A DNA stretch of 64,000 nucleotides from Megaleporinus macrocephalus (GCA_021613375.1 CM038706.1:18605366-18669365); one strand, 5' to 3'. Counted from the first letter of the stretch, positions 36,190 through 50,066 are shown. Made by a program: numbers and translations. Notes: a model not told the origin generated them from the letters alone.

Positions 36190-38090
36190 TATTGGTAATG
36201 ATCAATATGTTGCAATGAGTCGGAAAATGTAATATGAGGTAGTTGAAGAGACGGATGATGCACAGTAACCTATTCCAAATGATGAATGCGTTGTCAACTA
36301 TAACATAACTTAAAGGCTGTATACAGCAGCTACCTGCAGGAAAGAGAATGAGCCGCAGGAGGACATGAACAGTTTACATGCAGAAAGAGGAACATAAAGA
36401 CTCTACCTCAGGCCTGAGCAAAGACGGCCTCAGCAGCTGCAGTTGCTAGCAGAGAAGCACAGCGAGGGAGAAAAGGGATAGATAAAGAGAAAAGGGAGGA
36501 GGGGGAGGGAGAAAAAAGAATGACAAGATCAAGAAAGGACGTGTAAGAAGACAGACGGTCGTAAACATGGAGAGAACATCGGGAGAGACGAGACAGAGAG
36601 TGAATAATGTGTGGATTAACCCTTCGAAGAATAGAGGCATTGCTGTATTATTCTAATGCAGGCAATTAACTGCACAGTTTGTTGGATTACATTTAATTCA
36701 AGCTCTGTATCAACAAGTTCGAGAGTGAACTTCTGCTATTTTCCTCGTTTGCTTTGATGCTAGATGAAAAGCCAGCAGCCGAACTATCAAGGATGTTTTC
36801 TCTTGCTGGAAAACAATAATGTTTCATTAAATTTAACATGTAAAATAACCACTTCTTCTCTTTACCAACACAAATGTGGTGCCATTCAAAAGTTTAGCAT
36901 CCTCACATTGGGCAGAATTAATGAGCGACGAGCCATAATACTCAAGTAATCGTTGGCTGTAATTGCCACTTCTAAGGGTTAAGATGCAACAGAAAGTGAG
37001 GAACGAAAAAAAGGTGGATAACCAAAGCGGGTTAAAGATTACAGTGAGGAGGTACAGTGGGATAGAGGGGACAGCAAGTCAGGGAAAAGCTCCTGCAGGG
37101 AAATGAAGAACAACACAGTGGAGTGGAGAATCTACTGGCTTAATAAGTTGACATTAGAAGAACACAAATGTTAAAGTTGAATGAGGAGGAAAAGGTCAAG
37201 TCTGAAAGAAGTATGCAGCGTATAAGAGCTGATTCCAGCACTGACATAATGTCTTGGTACATTGCTGTTTCTTTACCTATCTCAAAGAAAATAATGTAAG
37301 GCATGGATGCTGCCACTTGGCAGAGATTTGATAAGGCTTTTCAATACCAACACTGTCCTCATATCTCTAGCACAGCGTAAAAACGTAGGTAATGGCAGGC
37401 TTTTCTATCTTTCCCTCCATCTCATTGAGATTCCAGTCTAATTCTCCCCCAGGCGCTATTGGCAGATTAGAGTGATGAGGAACAAGGAGCTTTCCTACCT
37501 TACATGAATAAATATGAGCAGCCCCCAAATAAATAAAGCATTTCACACCAGTTAACAAATAGAAAAGGACATACCTCTCTGCCATATCCACGCCTGGCAT
37601 GTGATGGGGGGGAAAAAAACACATAAAAAATTAAAATGGTGGATTGTATAGATTGTGCTGTATGTTAAATGATTCCATTGTTGTTCCTATTACTTACTGT
37701 GCTCTTACACTATGTGCTTATTCAGCCATAGAGGGTTTTTTATCTCAGTGAATCAGCATTTATATTCTCACTATTCACCATTTTCAGAGTGTCAGGAAAA
37801 GAACAGACTATGGAAATAGAGTTGGTGAAGTGGTGATGGAAATCGCATTCACACATAGAATGCACCTACAGCGAGAGCCTACGAGGTGCTGACACAAGCA
37901 GTTTACCACCAAGCAACACCACAGGGTCCGTTTGTCTCCCCTTGTTCAAAATAACTTTATACACACAGACACACATACACATGCATGCACACACACACAC
38001 ACACACGCACACATACACACACACGCACGTATACACACGTTTGATTTTGTACAATGTTTGCTCACAGATGTACATCCTATAGCTGTTCTA
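36190..38090 (-). other. pcdh15 intron with purine-rich patch
   Basis: A GA-rich patch lies at 36330-36600, and a lone ccattcaaaagttt terminus-like word near 36880. 37930-38030 is an imperfect (CA)n with acgcac and catgca interruptions. The only exon-like item is the 19-nt segment at 37575-37593, listed separately. Confidence 0.45.
37575..37593 (-). other. 19-nt exon-like segment that would break the frame
   Basis: The minus strand shows a C/T-rich tract, then catgccag, then GCGTGGATATGGCAGAGAG, then gtatgtcc: two good splice sites around 19 bases. After the 57408-57530 exon it would read M-R-G-Y-G-R-E, and joined to 28596-28713 it would hit TGA two codons later. It could be a chance match, a rarely used poison exon, or a terminal route to a very short tail. 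Confidence 0.2.
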
Positions 38091-38094
38091 TATT

Positions 38095-38395
38095 TATATA
38101 CTACTGTTCAAAGGTCTGAATACTTGTCATAATACTGTATTTAATAATACCTGGAGTTTTTTATAGTTATATATATATTTAGAAGGTATTAGACAGGATG
38201 AGCTGCGGCTAGCTCGTTAGTAGATACTTCTGTAAAACAATACACAGACATCTTTGACACAAAGTTTCTAATTAAAGAGTCGTCCACAGCTCTATTTATC
38301 ATTCTGGACACATCCAGCATTTTTTCTTTTTTACAGAACAGGAGAACCATATTTAAGTCATTCCATACCTACCTTTTGAATGGTAGTGTATGTAA
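38095..38395. mobile_element. Tc1/mariner-like MITE whose right end opens a tandem array
   Basis: The left terminus atactactgttcaaaggtct and right terminus ccttttgaatggtagtgtat (about 38373-38392) are inverted relatives of the TTCAAAAG fish MITE ends. The right terminus is the first unit of the following array. Confidence 0.6.
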
Positions 38396-39850
38396 GCAGC
38401 ATATGCAAACTTTTGAATGGTAGTGTATGTAAGTAGTGTATGTAAACTTTAAAATGGTAGTGTATGTAAGTAGTGTATGTAAACTTTTGAATGGTAGTGT
38501 ATGTAAGTAGTGTATGTAAACTTTAAAATGGTAGTGTATGTAAGTAGTGTATGTAAACTTTTGAATGGTAGTGTGTGTAAGTAGTGTATGTAAACTTTAA
38601 AATGGTAGTGTATGTAAACTTTTGAATGGTAGTGTATGCAAGTAGTGTATGTAAACTTTAAAATGGTAGTGTATGTAAGCAGCATATGTAAACTTTTGAA
38701 TGGTAGTGTATGCAAGTAGTGTATGTAAACTTTAAAATGGTAGTGTATGTAAGTAGTGTATGTAAACTTTTGAATGGTAGTGTATGTAAGCAGCATAAGT
38801 AAACTTTTGAATGGTAGTGTATGTAAATAGAGTATGTTAACTTTTGAATGGTAGTGTATGTAAATAGAGTATGTTAACTTTTGAATGGTAGTGTATGAAA
38901 ACTTTTAAATGGTAGTGTATGTAAATATAGTATGTAAACTTTTAAATGGTAGTGTATGTAAGTATTGTATGTAAACTTTTAAATGGTAGTGTATGCAAGT
39001 ATTGTATGTAAACTTTTGGATGGTAGTGTATGTAAGTAGTGTATGTAAACTTTTGAATGGTAGTGTATGTAAGTAGTGTATGTAAACTTTTGGATGGTAG
39101 TGTATGTAAGTAGTGTATGTAAACTTTTAAATGGTAGTGTATGTAAGTAGTGTATGTAAACTTTTGGATGGTAGTGTATGTAAATATAGTATGTAAACTT
39201 TTGAATGGTAGTGTATGAAAACTTTTAAATGGTAGTGTATGTAAATATAGTATGTAAACTTTTAAATGGTAGTGTATGTAAGTATTGTATGTAAACTTTT
39301 AAATGGTAGTGTATGCAAGTATTGTATGTAAACTTTTGGATGGTAGTGTATGTAAGTAGTGTATGTAAACTTTTAAATGGTAGTGTATGTAAGTAGTGTA
39401 TGTAAACTTTTGGATGGTAGTGTATGTAAACTTTTAAATGGTAGTGTATGTAAGTAGTGTATGTAAACTTTTGGATGGTAGTGTATGTAAATATAGTATG
39501 TAAACTTTTAAATGGTAGTGTATGCAAGTATTGTATGTAAACTTTTGAATGGTAGTGTATGTAAGCAGCATATGTAAACTTTTGAATGGTAGTGTGTGTA
39601 GGTAGTGTATGTAAACTTTTGAATGGTAGTGTATGTAAGCAGCATATGTAAACTTTTGAATGGTAGTGTATGTAAACTTTTGAATGGTAGTGTATGTAAG
39701 CAGCATATGTAAACTTTTGAATGGTAGTGTATGTAAGCAGCATATGTAAACTTTTGAATGGTAGTGTATGTAAGCAGCATATGTAAACTTTTGAATGGTA
39801 GTGTATGTAATCTTTTGATAGTGTAGGTAAACCTTTGGTAGTGTAGGTGA
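38373..39850. repeat. minisatellite, about 37-bp unit built on a MITE end
   Basis: About 1.5 kb of tandem copies of gtaaacttttgaatggtagt followed by gtatgtaagtagtgtat, with shorter 22-24-bp half units and variants (gtaagcagcatat, gtaaatatagtat, gtaagtattgtat, aaaatgg for gaatgg). A unit length not divisible by 3 produces Tyr/Thr/His-rich open frames on the minus strand that have no coding meaning. Confidence 0.92.
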
Positions 39851-39859
39851 GTACCCTAC

Positions 39860-42800
39860 ATACTCACATGTACTTTCAGCCAAGTTCAAAATGGTAAAAC
39901 ACTATGTCTTCAATGTCCTAACAACACATTTTTAAACAAATAGATCATTTATTATGGAAAGCTTTACCATTTAATTTCTTTAAATTGTTAAGTTTTACGG
40001 TTAAACTTGCAGGCAAACTTTTACAGAAGGAAGAGTTAATATTCTTTCACAAACAGTTGATAACATTGCCAAATTGGTTTGTGTTTAATGTAAGACGAAG
40101 TGTTCTCTAAAAGGTTTAAATCTGGACCCTGGCCAAGCCAAAAGAGTAAACAAGCCAAAAACTCATATTTTGGGCCTGTTCTTTGCCTGGTATTGTGCCT
40201 GTAATGATAATTTTCTGTGCATTTTCTAAACCTAAAGCCAATAGTACATCCCCTCAACCTGCTCAAACCATATCCATGTCTTCATTAAAGGTGGCACAGG
40301 CGTGTCTTGGCTGTGACAGAATATGTGGCTGGATGCTAGGGAAAACAGACAATAGCTGTTGCGTTGAAAATTGATGTAGACATAAATGCTGTGAATTACA
40401 TTCATGATCTACTTCCAAAAATAACATGCAGCCTTTGGTCTGCGTGACTGCAAAAGGTAGTCTGATTCTGTTGGGTAGATTTGTATATTCGTAGCTCACA
40501 GTGAGTCACAATGTCTCCACATCAATAAGCCTGTGCTACCTTAATGAAGACCAGGATGGGGTTTGAGCGGGTTGAGGTTTGAGCAGGTTAAGCTTTGAGG
40601 TATGTTTTTACAGAAAAAAGATTTTAGGGCTTCCTAGTGTTAGCAATGTTAGTCTTATAGCTCTAGTGCTAAACTAACGAAGCATAAAACGTAGACATCA
40701 AACATGATCAACTACATCTGGGGAACACTGGGTAATTGTGGAAAATTGTATAAAATTTGATTTTTAACCAAACCATCCCTTTAATCTAAGTAACCAAAAA
40801 AACAATGTTTTCACAGAACTGTGTTATACCGTGCACACAAGCACACACTCTTCACAAATGAAAACAAAAATTTAAGTTCATAACCCCAACTGTGTTTAGC
40901 CAGAGCATAATTCTCAGAACCTTCACACAGTACAGTCAGGAGCACTCACAGTGAGCAATGCGCAGCGAAAAGCTAAAGTATTGAGCCAATGAGGTGAAAT
41001 GAGTTATTTGTGTTATACATTCATAAAATTTGGATTCCAGATCAAAGTGTGAGATTAAAGCACATGATCGTCAGCTTTTATTTGTGGCCAGTGTTTTCCA
41101 GGCAACATTACTTGTTATGCTTTGATGATTTGATTTTTTTACTCCTCCAATTTCAGCTAAGTAAAAGTTCTGGAACAAATGTATGAAAGGTGATTCTGAT
41201 AGTTCAGAGGCTCCTTAATTGTAAACACATAAAAATGCTGTGGCTGCAGTCATGGCAGTTTGCATTAGGTCTATATTGCACCTCACTATAATTTTCTACA
41301 GGGAATTGAATAGAGACTAATATGTTACTGACCTGGTGTAGGGAAGCAGTGCTAACTAATGCAGCACTAAAAGACCATGCTGTACTCCAGCCCCACTCCT
41401 CTACGCTAGCCAGCTTTCAAAAATACTGATATCTGTGTAAACCTTGAACAGCTAAAATATAAAACAGCAGAGGAGAAAAACTTCCTATGTACTTCTTTGA
41501 CTCAGCCATCAAGAACGTGTTAGTTTCACTTACGCTTAGCACTTTAGCTCTGGGAGAAAAGATTTAAGGAAAAAAATAATAATTCCATAGATAATGTTGT
41601 AGCAGGACTGAGAATAAAGACACCCTCTTATAGAATCTGCTGATGCTGTCTAAAATGCTGTTTTTGCTTACTCTAAAATCACGGCCACGAGCTTGAATAA
41701 ATTGGGCTTTTTGTCTTCAGTTTGTCCCCAGGCATGTCGTTATCCTCTAGTGTTTCGCCCGCCATTGCATGCAGCCAACGCAGTACACATATTCACCCAA
41801 ATATGCTGCGTGTCTACTATTTGTTTGCGTGAGCCAATATTGCAGTGGCCAAACAAGAAGACAAAATAAAAACAGAGCCCCCTGGCTGAAGTCAATCATT
41901 CTCTTTCTCTACCTCTCTCTCTCATGCACAACTACGCCAAAGACAGTCTTCCAGAGTAAAACTGAGAAAACAATGATGTACATGTACTTAAAGATTCAAA
42001 AATAAATAAATCAAAACCCTTTTAACTTGTTAACAGGTAACATTTATAATAAAACTACTCTGATTAATGCGTTATGAATGGTTTAGAGTTATTTTATTAA
42101 TGGTCATTAGTTAGGTCCTAAACACCTGATTAATAACCACTGAAGTCAAAGCATTAATAAGCAGCCATAACACATTAATTAAAAGGCAAGAGTAAGTTGT
42201 TATATTTAATGAATATGAATATGTGGTGAAAGCTGATATGTTTAATGGTGACTGGTGACTGATGGAGAAAACAAAATAAGATCAGTAAGCTCAAGATCTG
42301 AGCTGAACAGAATGACTGAATGTGGGTTCACTATGAGGCAGACAACAATCACTGCTTATTAATGATTTCAGGATGTTCATGATCGAATTAATGCCTCTTT
42401 AATAAACTCATTTGAAACATGGTGTTCACTCCCGAGCAGCAATTACAGCCTATTTTGAATCACTGAATAAACACACTGACATATACCCTCCTACTTGGAT
42501 CAGTTTAGCCCTGTACATAAAAAGGGGTTGGGAAGAAAAGCACAGAAAAAAAAGAAAAAAGAGAGATGAAACTAGGCAGCTTTGATATGACAGCGATGGC
42601 ATAAATACGAGCCTGTTTGTTTGTAGGAGGTATGATGGTGATATTAATAGGAATAGAGTGGACGGAGGACAGCTGGGAGGAGAAGCTGAGGGCAGTATTG
42701 CAGATGGAGAGACACAGGTGGAGGGCGAGAGAGAGATAGAAAGACAAAGAACGAGAACAGGGGAGTGAACAGGAGTGGTGTCAGGGGTGGATGGATCAAT

Positions 42801-45800
42801 CGGGTAATTAGCTCTGTCCCCGGTGCACACAGACATCACAGCCTCGCTTTCCCCCTGCTGAGCAGATCTGATCACGCATACAAAGTGACAAGTCCCTCAG
42901 GAATTTACCCTCCAATAACCTTTTACACACCTATATATATCCTCCATTCACTCTCACACACCTAGCCTAATCACGCCAAGCGCTCACTACTGCTCTGCTC
43001 AATATAGGATAAGATACAATACTATATACAACATCTCAATTTTCACTTACCATTACAGCATTTCTGCCACCAGATCTGCTTAAACATTTGACTCAGTGAT
43101 ACAAGTCATGAGAATAATTTCAGAGCAACCTTTAAAAAAAACCTGTAGCAAAGAACAGGCCAGTTGTCTAAACATGTTTAAAAGACTACTTTAGTTTTTT
43201 ACATCCTAATCTTTGTCTTCCACTTCTGTCGTGTACAGTGACTCACCATGGACAGCAATTTAAAGCCTTTCCCTCTAATTAGAAAAGAAGATATGTCCTA
43301 TTTACTCTAAACCCACAAGTATGAATTTCATACACCAACATTTATGTAAACCAGAACACGTCCATACATTCACCAGACAAAGAGAATCTGCATGATGTGC
43401 TCTTACAGTGATGAGACTGAGTTTTTCCAGAGCGAATAAAGTGTGGAAATATGGTACCCAGTAGTGATGTGGGTGGTGTTTTCATAGATTTCTGACTGAT
43501 ACCATATGGTACTTGAACATTAAAAAATCTCAGAGAAAGTAAACGAATCAGAACTTGCATGCTTTAAACTCCCATGAACTTTAAAAGCTGGATAAAACTT
43601 CACCATAAAACATTTCAGTAAGATATTCTTCCATGTCTGTCTCATTCTGACACATTTATTAACATGTAAAGGTTATAGTTTCCTTGTGACATATTGCTGC
43701 ACATTACAAACATTAATTACATAATTTAGCAGCTTCCCCTTGGCTTCTATTGATGTGCTTTAAGTAGGTTCAGGTTTTGTTTACAGAGGACTTCTAATCA
43801 CTTAATGACTAATTCGAACCATTCAGTGACACAATGAAAGTTCTCATCCAGCTCTCATTTGATTGTTTTAACCTTCCAGAAGGCACGCAGGACCTGTTAT
43901 TATTCTAACTATGGATGTAAATGAGTAACCAATTAACTGTCAACTGACAAACAAGCAATTGTTGTTTTGAAAAAAAAAAAGAAGCTTAAATTATGAAAAA
44001 ATCTAAACAGCTGCGGCGGAACATTGTCTAGCAGCACAGCAGGAAAATGAACTAACAGTGAGTCCTAACAGCAAGTGATGTGAGCGAGAGAAACAAAATC
44101 AAAACATTTCCATTACGGTCAGTAAGGATTTCTACACCAGCTGCGAAAGCCACAGCGCAATGCAGTGGCGGACGCTCCATTTCATTCACTCTGCCATTCT
44201 ACCTTAAAAAAGAGCAGAAAGTCTTCCATGAAGTGGGGAACAATGGATCTGTTTGACCTCTGCAGTAAACAATCTGAAGATAAACTGGCCGAGTGAATAC
44301 AGTTTGTTATGTGTTAGCTATCGTTGGTACATAAATACATAAACAAGTTACCATAAACAAGGTGCCCAACAGCAGTATGGCATAACGCTGCGATATGGCA
44401 AAACCTCTGTGGTTTGCTTACATTTTGACTTATCAAGCGCTTGACCATTCCATTGTAGACATCCTGAGAGCTTTGTGACTCGATGTGAAACTTCATTTAA
44501 ATGCCCACTTGCTGTTAGGACATGTGTCTTAGAGCTTTGGCCTATCTTTTCTAAATGTCTTTTTTAACCTCTACGCCAGTGGGCCGCAGACGTACTGCAA
44601 TAAATAGATAGTTCAGCATATTAAGTTCGTTTATTTGCAAAACAAAACGTGTTTAGTTTGAGTTTGTTGATTGGTTTGGCGTAGTATAGTCACATGGCAC
44701 GCAGCGCCAGCTAGTGGATTAACTAGCTAGTTAGTTAGCTACTTCAGTCTGAATGAAGCTGTTGTCTTGTCTACACTGGTTAAAAACATGGTCTTTGACA
44801 ACAAAAGACCCTGAAGCTGGACCATCTACAAGTGAAGCAGCCACTGTATCTCTTACTGAGAGAACCGAGTAAAGCAAGCATAAATCAAAAAGAAGAAAAT
44901 ACAGCAGTTAGTACCTAGCACTAGGCTTCACAAGCAAAGGAACAGAAAACGAGCCGCTAACACTCTAAACACAGCAAGTATGCATCTAAACCTGTGGATT
45001 TTTTTTAGAGAACAAACTTGAAGAATACCAAAGCAGGACAAAGACCCTTAAATTGGCTTGCTCTGGAACCGATAATGCTAAAGCTGTTGAGTTATCATCA
45101 ACCATCTCATTAGGTGAGTGACAAAAAGTGCTGTAAACGGTTAGTTTCTTTTGTTGTGTGATTATGCAGTCAGTTTCACAGGTCACGTGGATGGTTGCAC
45201 TGTATTTGGTTTTAAACAGCAATAAAAAATATTTTGGGGGGCCGTGGAAAGTTTTGGGGTTTCAGGATTTAAGCAGTGAGCTTTTAGCAGTTAATTTGAA
45301 GCTCCACATGTTTAAAATATGTGTCTGTACGATCTGTAAAAACAAGACCTGAAACATGAAACATTAACAAGCCAAGTAAAAAAAAGCTGCATCGTCTTTG
45401 CCCTTGATCTGCATCATCATCCGAGATAAGATATAAATAAATAAATAAACATTTTTCAAGCCCTTCACAGTATTCCTTAGTTAAGGATGCTTGAGGTGTT
45501 TTTTTTAATGTTTTGCTTCTTTCAGCTTGATGTAGATTTCTGTTGTATGATAGAAATTGTTGTTGGTTTCAGTGAGGTAGTTGTGTTGCCTGCTTTATTA
45601 GGAAGTGTTGCACTGGTTGTTGGGTTTGCGTAAACCTGTGTTCTTATTAATGTGTGAGTAATATCGCTATTGTTTTTTTTATGGTTGGAAAAAAGTGCTT
45701 AAAGCATTAACAGTCCAACACCGTAGATAGTGTGCAGTCTGCAATCAAGGTGCATCTCAGGCCTCATATAATCTTAATAGTCATTAGAATTTAAGGTCCA

Positions 45801-46980
45801 GCCAAAATATTCTAACCCGCCAAATGTTTGTGACCAGATTTCTGATAGATGATAGGGCCTGCGTCCACTTTCTCTAAGAGAAGATTTGATTAACAGTGAA
45901 CCAAGAAACTTTCTACTGAGCAAGTGAGCAAATTTCTAGAGAAGGGCACTGTGGACAGTAAAGCTTTCGAGCGGTATTAAGGTAGGCCCAGTAGTGGCAT
46001 TTCTATTTGTTTGAATTTTGTGAGGTAGTAACACAAGAGGCCGTGGGTTCCTGCAATTTTATCAGGGGAAAAACGATGCAAAGCTTTATGAGCACTGTTT
46101 GGTCACCAAATTACTGTTGTGAGTCTTCTATAGCACTAATCCAAATGCACTTCATGTTGTACTCTGGAGATGAATCTCAAATGGCTTTTTGCTTCCAACA
46201 TAGAGCACAATGTACGAACCTCTCCTGCATCCCAACAGTGCATAGTATATACACAAAGTAGTCATTTGGGTTTCAGCCACATCCATACTCTCAACAAATA
46301 GTGCTCCATTTAGTTATATAGGCCAGAATTTTAAAACTTTTGGAGCACAGTTTGGAGGGAGTACAGAGCCGTTTAAGGTTTAGTCTGGATTTCAGGCTAC
46401 TTCTGACTGAAACATACCATCTGAAGCGTCATTTAAGTAAAATGTAGTTTTATAGTCAACAATTTTGTAAGTGCTTTTCTTCAAGACTGTGATACTGATG
46501 ATGGGGTTGTTCACCATCTTTGAGCTGCTTTTTAGTTTTCTATCATTTCCTAGCTGAACATGTGAGTTTTAATTAAGAAAATTAGTTGCCAGCCTTTCCC
46601 CTCAGTTGCTGTGTGGCAGTCATATTGCGAATATTGTGTATTTTACAATAGCTGTGAACGCAGCTCTGCCAATCATGTTTTGGAACTGGAACAATTTGTT
46701 ATATAGTTTTACATTATACATAATACAGTATACATCATTTTACATTACAACTTTCAGTAGCCAATCATTGCCCTGCAGGGCAGTTTGCAGGATGCATTAA
46801 TACAGAATTGCATTGATTAGTGTGTTCAAAGGTGTATATATCCAGCTTTGAACACATGTTTTTGTTTTCTGAGAGGTCGTAAACTTGACCTTTTAGGCTT
46901 ATGTCCAATGATAAATCACTAACTAATGATGGTCAGTTACTGGTCAAAAGAAATAAAGCTTTAGCAAAAGTTCTGCCAGG
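39860..46980 (-). other. pcdh15 intron between joint exon and CD1, no exon recognised
   Basis: Seven kilobases of AT-rich intron. 42540-42760 is purine-rich. None of the open frames here shows a protein family, and none is bounded by splice sites in a phase that would fit between 57408-57530 and 28596-28713. Confidence 0.45.
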
Positions 46981-47329
46981 AAGACTCCAATGCTACGTCA
47001 CTCTTTCATTCATTATTGCAACCAATTACAGGCTTCCACCTGTCAACTTACGCTCCCTCTTTGCTGCCTTCAGGTGCAGACATTTCCACCCTCCCCACCC
47101 ACCACCAGCCAGCTCACCTGTCCATCTGTGTCAACTGCTACACCCTCAGTTACATCACTGTGCCATCCAGATGCACCACCATTGAAATAGGATGGGGCTG
47201 TTTTAGCTCACGCCCACTTTACATAAAGACTGCCTCTACCTGTGCAGCTGCTAAAGCTTTGCTATCCAGATTTCAAACAGAGAGTCTTTTCTTTGGTATT
47301 TAGTTTATTAAACTGTAAATACTGTTTGA

Positions 47330-47540
47330 CCAGAGGAGGATGGGTCTCCACTTGTGAGTCTTGGTTTCTCCCAAGGTTTCTTCCTCCAGTCTAAGGGAGT
47401 TTTTCCTTGCCACTGTTGCCTCTGGCTTGCTCACTGGGGCATATATGTTGTAACTGTCTGTTTTCAAAACACTGTAAAGCTGCTTTGAGACAACATCATT
47501 GTAAAAAGCGCTATATTAATAGACTTGACTTGACTTGACC
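47330..47540 (+). mobile_element. LINE 3' tail ending in (TTGAC)n
   Basis: The block ttggtttctcccaaggtttc, agggagtttttccttgccac, aaagctgctttgagacaaca, gtaaaaagcgctatattaat then (cttga)n is the hallmark 3' end of fish L2-like LINEs. It is truncated at the 5' side with no ORF. Orientation is antisense to pcdh15. Confidence 0.85.
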
Positions 47541-47544
47541 GCAC

Positions 47545-49150
47545 GCCTAAAAACTTGGGCTTAGGACTGGGCCTATGCCAATAACTGTTTCTTTATGTCC
47601 TACAATAACTAACCTTCCAATTGTACACCTTATCGAAGATTTAACTTTGTTTTACATTCCTCTACTCCTGAAGTCTTTTTGGAAGAACTTGCTAAAATGT
47701 GCATCCCTAATTCTAACTGTTGCATCTTCTTTGCTTTGTCATATAGCAAATGTAAATGCCATGTTTAACATTCAGTGTAAGATCTAACCCCATCTGTAAC
47801 TGGCAACAGAAATGTGTGCATACATGTCATAATGCTTTAAATCATATTTGTGTCACCCCCAGTTTAAAAAAGTGAATGCCACTTTCTGCAACTGCTCATG
47901 ACACAAATATGGTCTAGTGCTTTAAACTCCCAGTGTATCTCTGGCACTTATTAAAACCTAAAATACTCTGCATAATATTTCAGTGCACGCAATTTCATTT
48001 TTTTTCACACAAGAAGTCAAATTCTGAAAGATTAGGATGCAATTCAAATTATTAATAGCAGCCTCGACAAATCTTTCAGGCCCTGAAACACTCGAATCGA
48101 CTCAGATAAGATCGCTTCAGTAAATAAATCATTTGGCCCCCACATTTAATAATGTGGCCTGAATAGATGTCATCAGGCTCATGGGAGGGAGTGTGCAATA
48201 GGAAAAGAAGCATGCTTTATGTGTACACACACGGAGCTATTCATCTGAAGGCACCCTGAGAGATTGATTGTGTTCTTGCTGGAGCTGAATGCAGCTGGCT
48301 GGTGGCAGGGCGCACTTTTCCTGTCACCAAACCCGCTGCCTATTATCTCTATTGTTTGAGCTCGCCGCACTTCTTGACTCGTCTTTGATTTTCGAAAGGG
48401 CAAAAACATCCGCAAAAGTGTATAAAAACAGTCCGACCTCGGGAGGTCTGACGCCGTCTGACAGCTCTTTAGAGTGGGTTATTGAGTGCGATAAGCATGC
48501 TGGTGAGGAAAAGGGGCACTGTAGAGGCTGCGAGAGATTAAGATGACGGAGATGAATAAGCACGCAGTAACCGAACAGAAGGTCTATTTGCTGCTTTTGT
48601 CCACTACTAAAGAGCAATTGAGTGGGAATGCATGAGGAGGAGGATAAAAAGTTCAACAAGTCGCAGCAGAACAAGGACAAGAGGAAACACACATGCACAC
48701 AATGGGCTTGTGGTCAAACCTTTATAATGCACCTGCATTCAGTCAAGCAGTGCAGTGATTGATATCATTGCTGTATTATTTGTGAATATAGACACCATTT
48801 ACTATATATAATCAAACAGTCTTATATTGATTTTCATGGTCATGACCTTTACTGTCATCATCATTTATCATAATCTCATTCTGCAGGATTATAAGAATAT
48901 AAACTTAACTGCTACAACAAAGTGCTTTAATATGTTCAATCAAAGAAATATGAAAATCATGTCGAAACAGCCAGAAATCTAGGATGCACCAATATGACTT
49001 TTTATCTCTTGATACTGATTTGCTCATGCCAACCACTGAACCATAGTTTGTCAATATAATGTTTGAAATGACATGATGTGTTAAAGTGTTTGTTTCAAAA
49101 CCTGATATATCTATTTTAAGAAATTGTGGCAAAGATTTTTGATATTTTTG
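47545..49150 (-). other. pcdh15 intron with a complex non-repetitive block
   Basis: 48170-48560 has balanced composition and higher complexity than its surroundings, without an exon structure that fits pcdh15. The remainder is AT-rich and unremarkable. Confidence 0.35.
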
Positions 49151-49184
49151 ATAAGGATTTTTATAATGTTCTCAAAATCAACAA

Positions 49185-49560
49185 GTAATTTATATTTATC
49201 CCTGTTCCGTCTGTCTTCGTCCTTGGGTTTACATTTCCCCATTCTAGCCATGTGGTTCTGTTTGTATTGTCATGTGCTCTTCCATGTCTCCGCCCCTCAC
49301 CTGTTCCTAGTCTGCGTCTTCTCCCATTGTTTCGTATTCCCTGTGTTATTTATACCCTCTGTTTGTTACCTGTCTTGTCGGTCATTGTCTGAATTTCTCC
49401 TTGTCTGGATGTCTGCTTGTTGGTATTTCTGTGACTCATTTGTTATAGTCTGTTCTCTCGTTTTGTTTGTACTTTAATGTTTTGTTTTTAGTTATTGTTT
49501 TGCTTTCGTTCTTTATTAAAGTACGTTTTGTTATAAGCTTACATGTGTGTCTGCCCTCCG
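49185..49560 (+). mobile_element. possible LTR-type retroelement remnant
   Basis: T-rich sequence with ccctgttccgtctgtcttcg, ctgtttgttacctgtcttgt, tttgcttt then cgttctttattaaagtacg and tgtgtctgccctccgtcc. It resembles the R-U5 part and polyadenylation region of fish LTR elements. No partner LTR or pol frame was found in the window, so it would be a solo remnant. Confidence 0.35.
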
Positions 49561-50049
49561 TCCATCACTTTATTATATAAAAAAAACATGCTTTATATAA
49601 TATTATATATTATATAAAACATGCTCCATAATCATATATTTTTTTTATTTTTAGCCTTCAGTAAATTTATAAATATGTTAAAGTCTAATATAGTTAATTG
49701 CTGCAAAAGGTGATGTGGAGAAGAATTAGGCAAGCCCTTCTGCACACTACGTGAAGGTAAATTTTTTTACATACATTTCACATTTGCAAAGATTTTGTCT
49801 TCTTACAGTGTTCGATCTGTAATGAATTAGTCATAATTATTGCTATTATTATTATTTGTATTTAGAGCGTTTAGTCCCATCAATAAAAATACATACAGAG
49901 AATATATCGAATTTTGGAATGACACACATCCATTTTAGGCAAACTGTGTCAGAGAAGTGGTATCAATAGTGAATCAGTCAAGTCTGGCAGATTACTGATC
50001 TGGTCAGTATCGCTGCCTATCAGTGCATCACTAGCAGAAATCTTGTTTT

Positions 50050-50066
50050 GTTAACTTACGAGGTAA
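50050..50066 (-). other. possible splice donor downstream of the CD1 stop
   Basis: The minus strand reads cctc followed by gtaagtta, close to consensus, with the exon side ending at 50060, about 112 bases after the CD1 stop. No AATAAA or ATTAAA lies between the stop and this site. If used, CD1 would be an internal exon with a stop more than 55 nt before a junction, and so a potential decay target. Otherwise CD1 is terminal and uses one of the AATAAA hexamers further on (for example near 49645). The sequence alone does not choose. Confidence 0.3.

Noticed and set aside
38449..39889. Minus-strand frames of 90-172 codons rich in Tyr/Thr/His
   Set aside because: They are translations of the 37-bp minisatellite in three overlapping frames.
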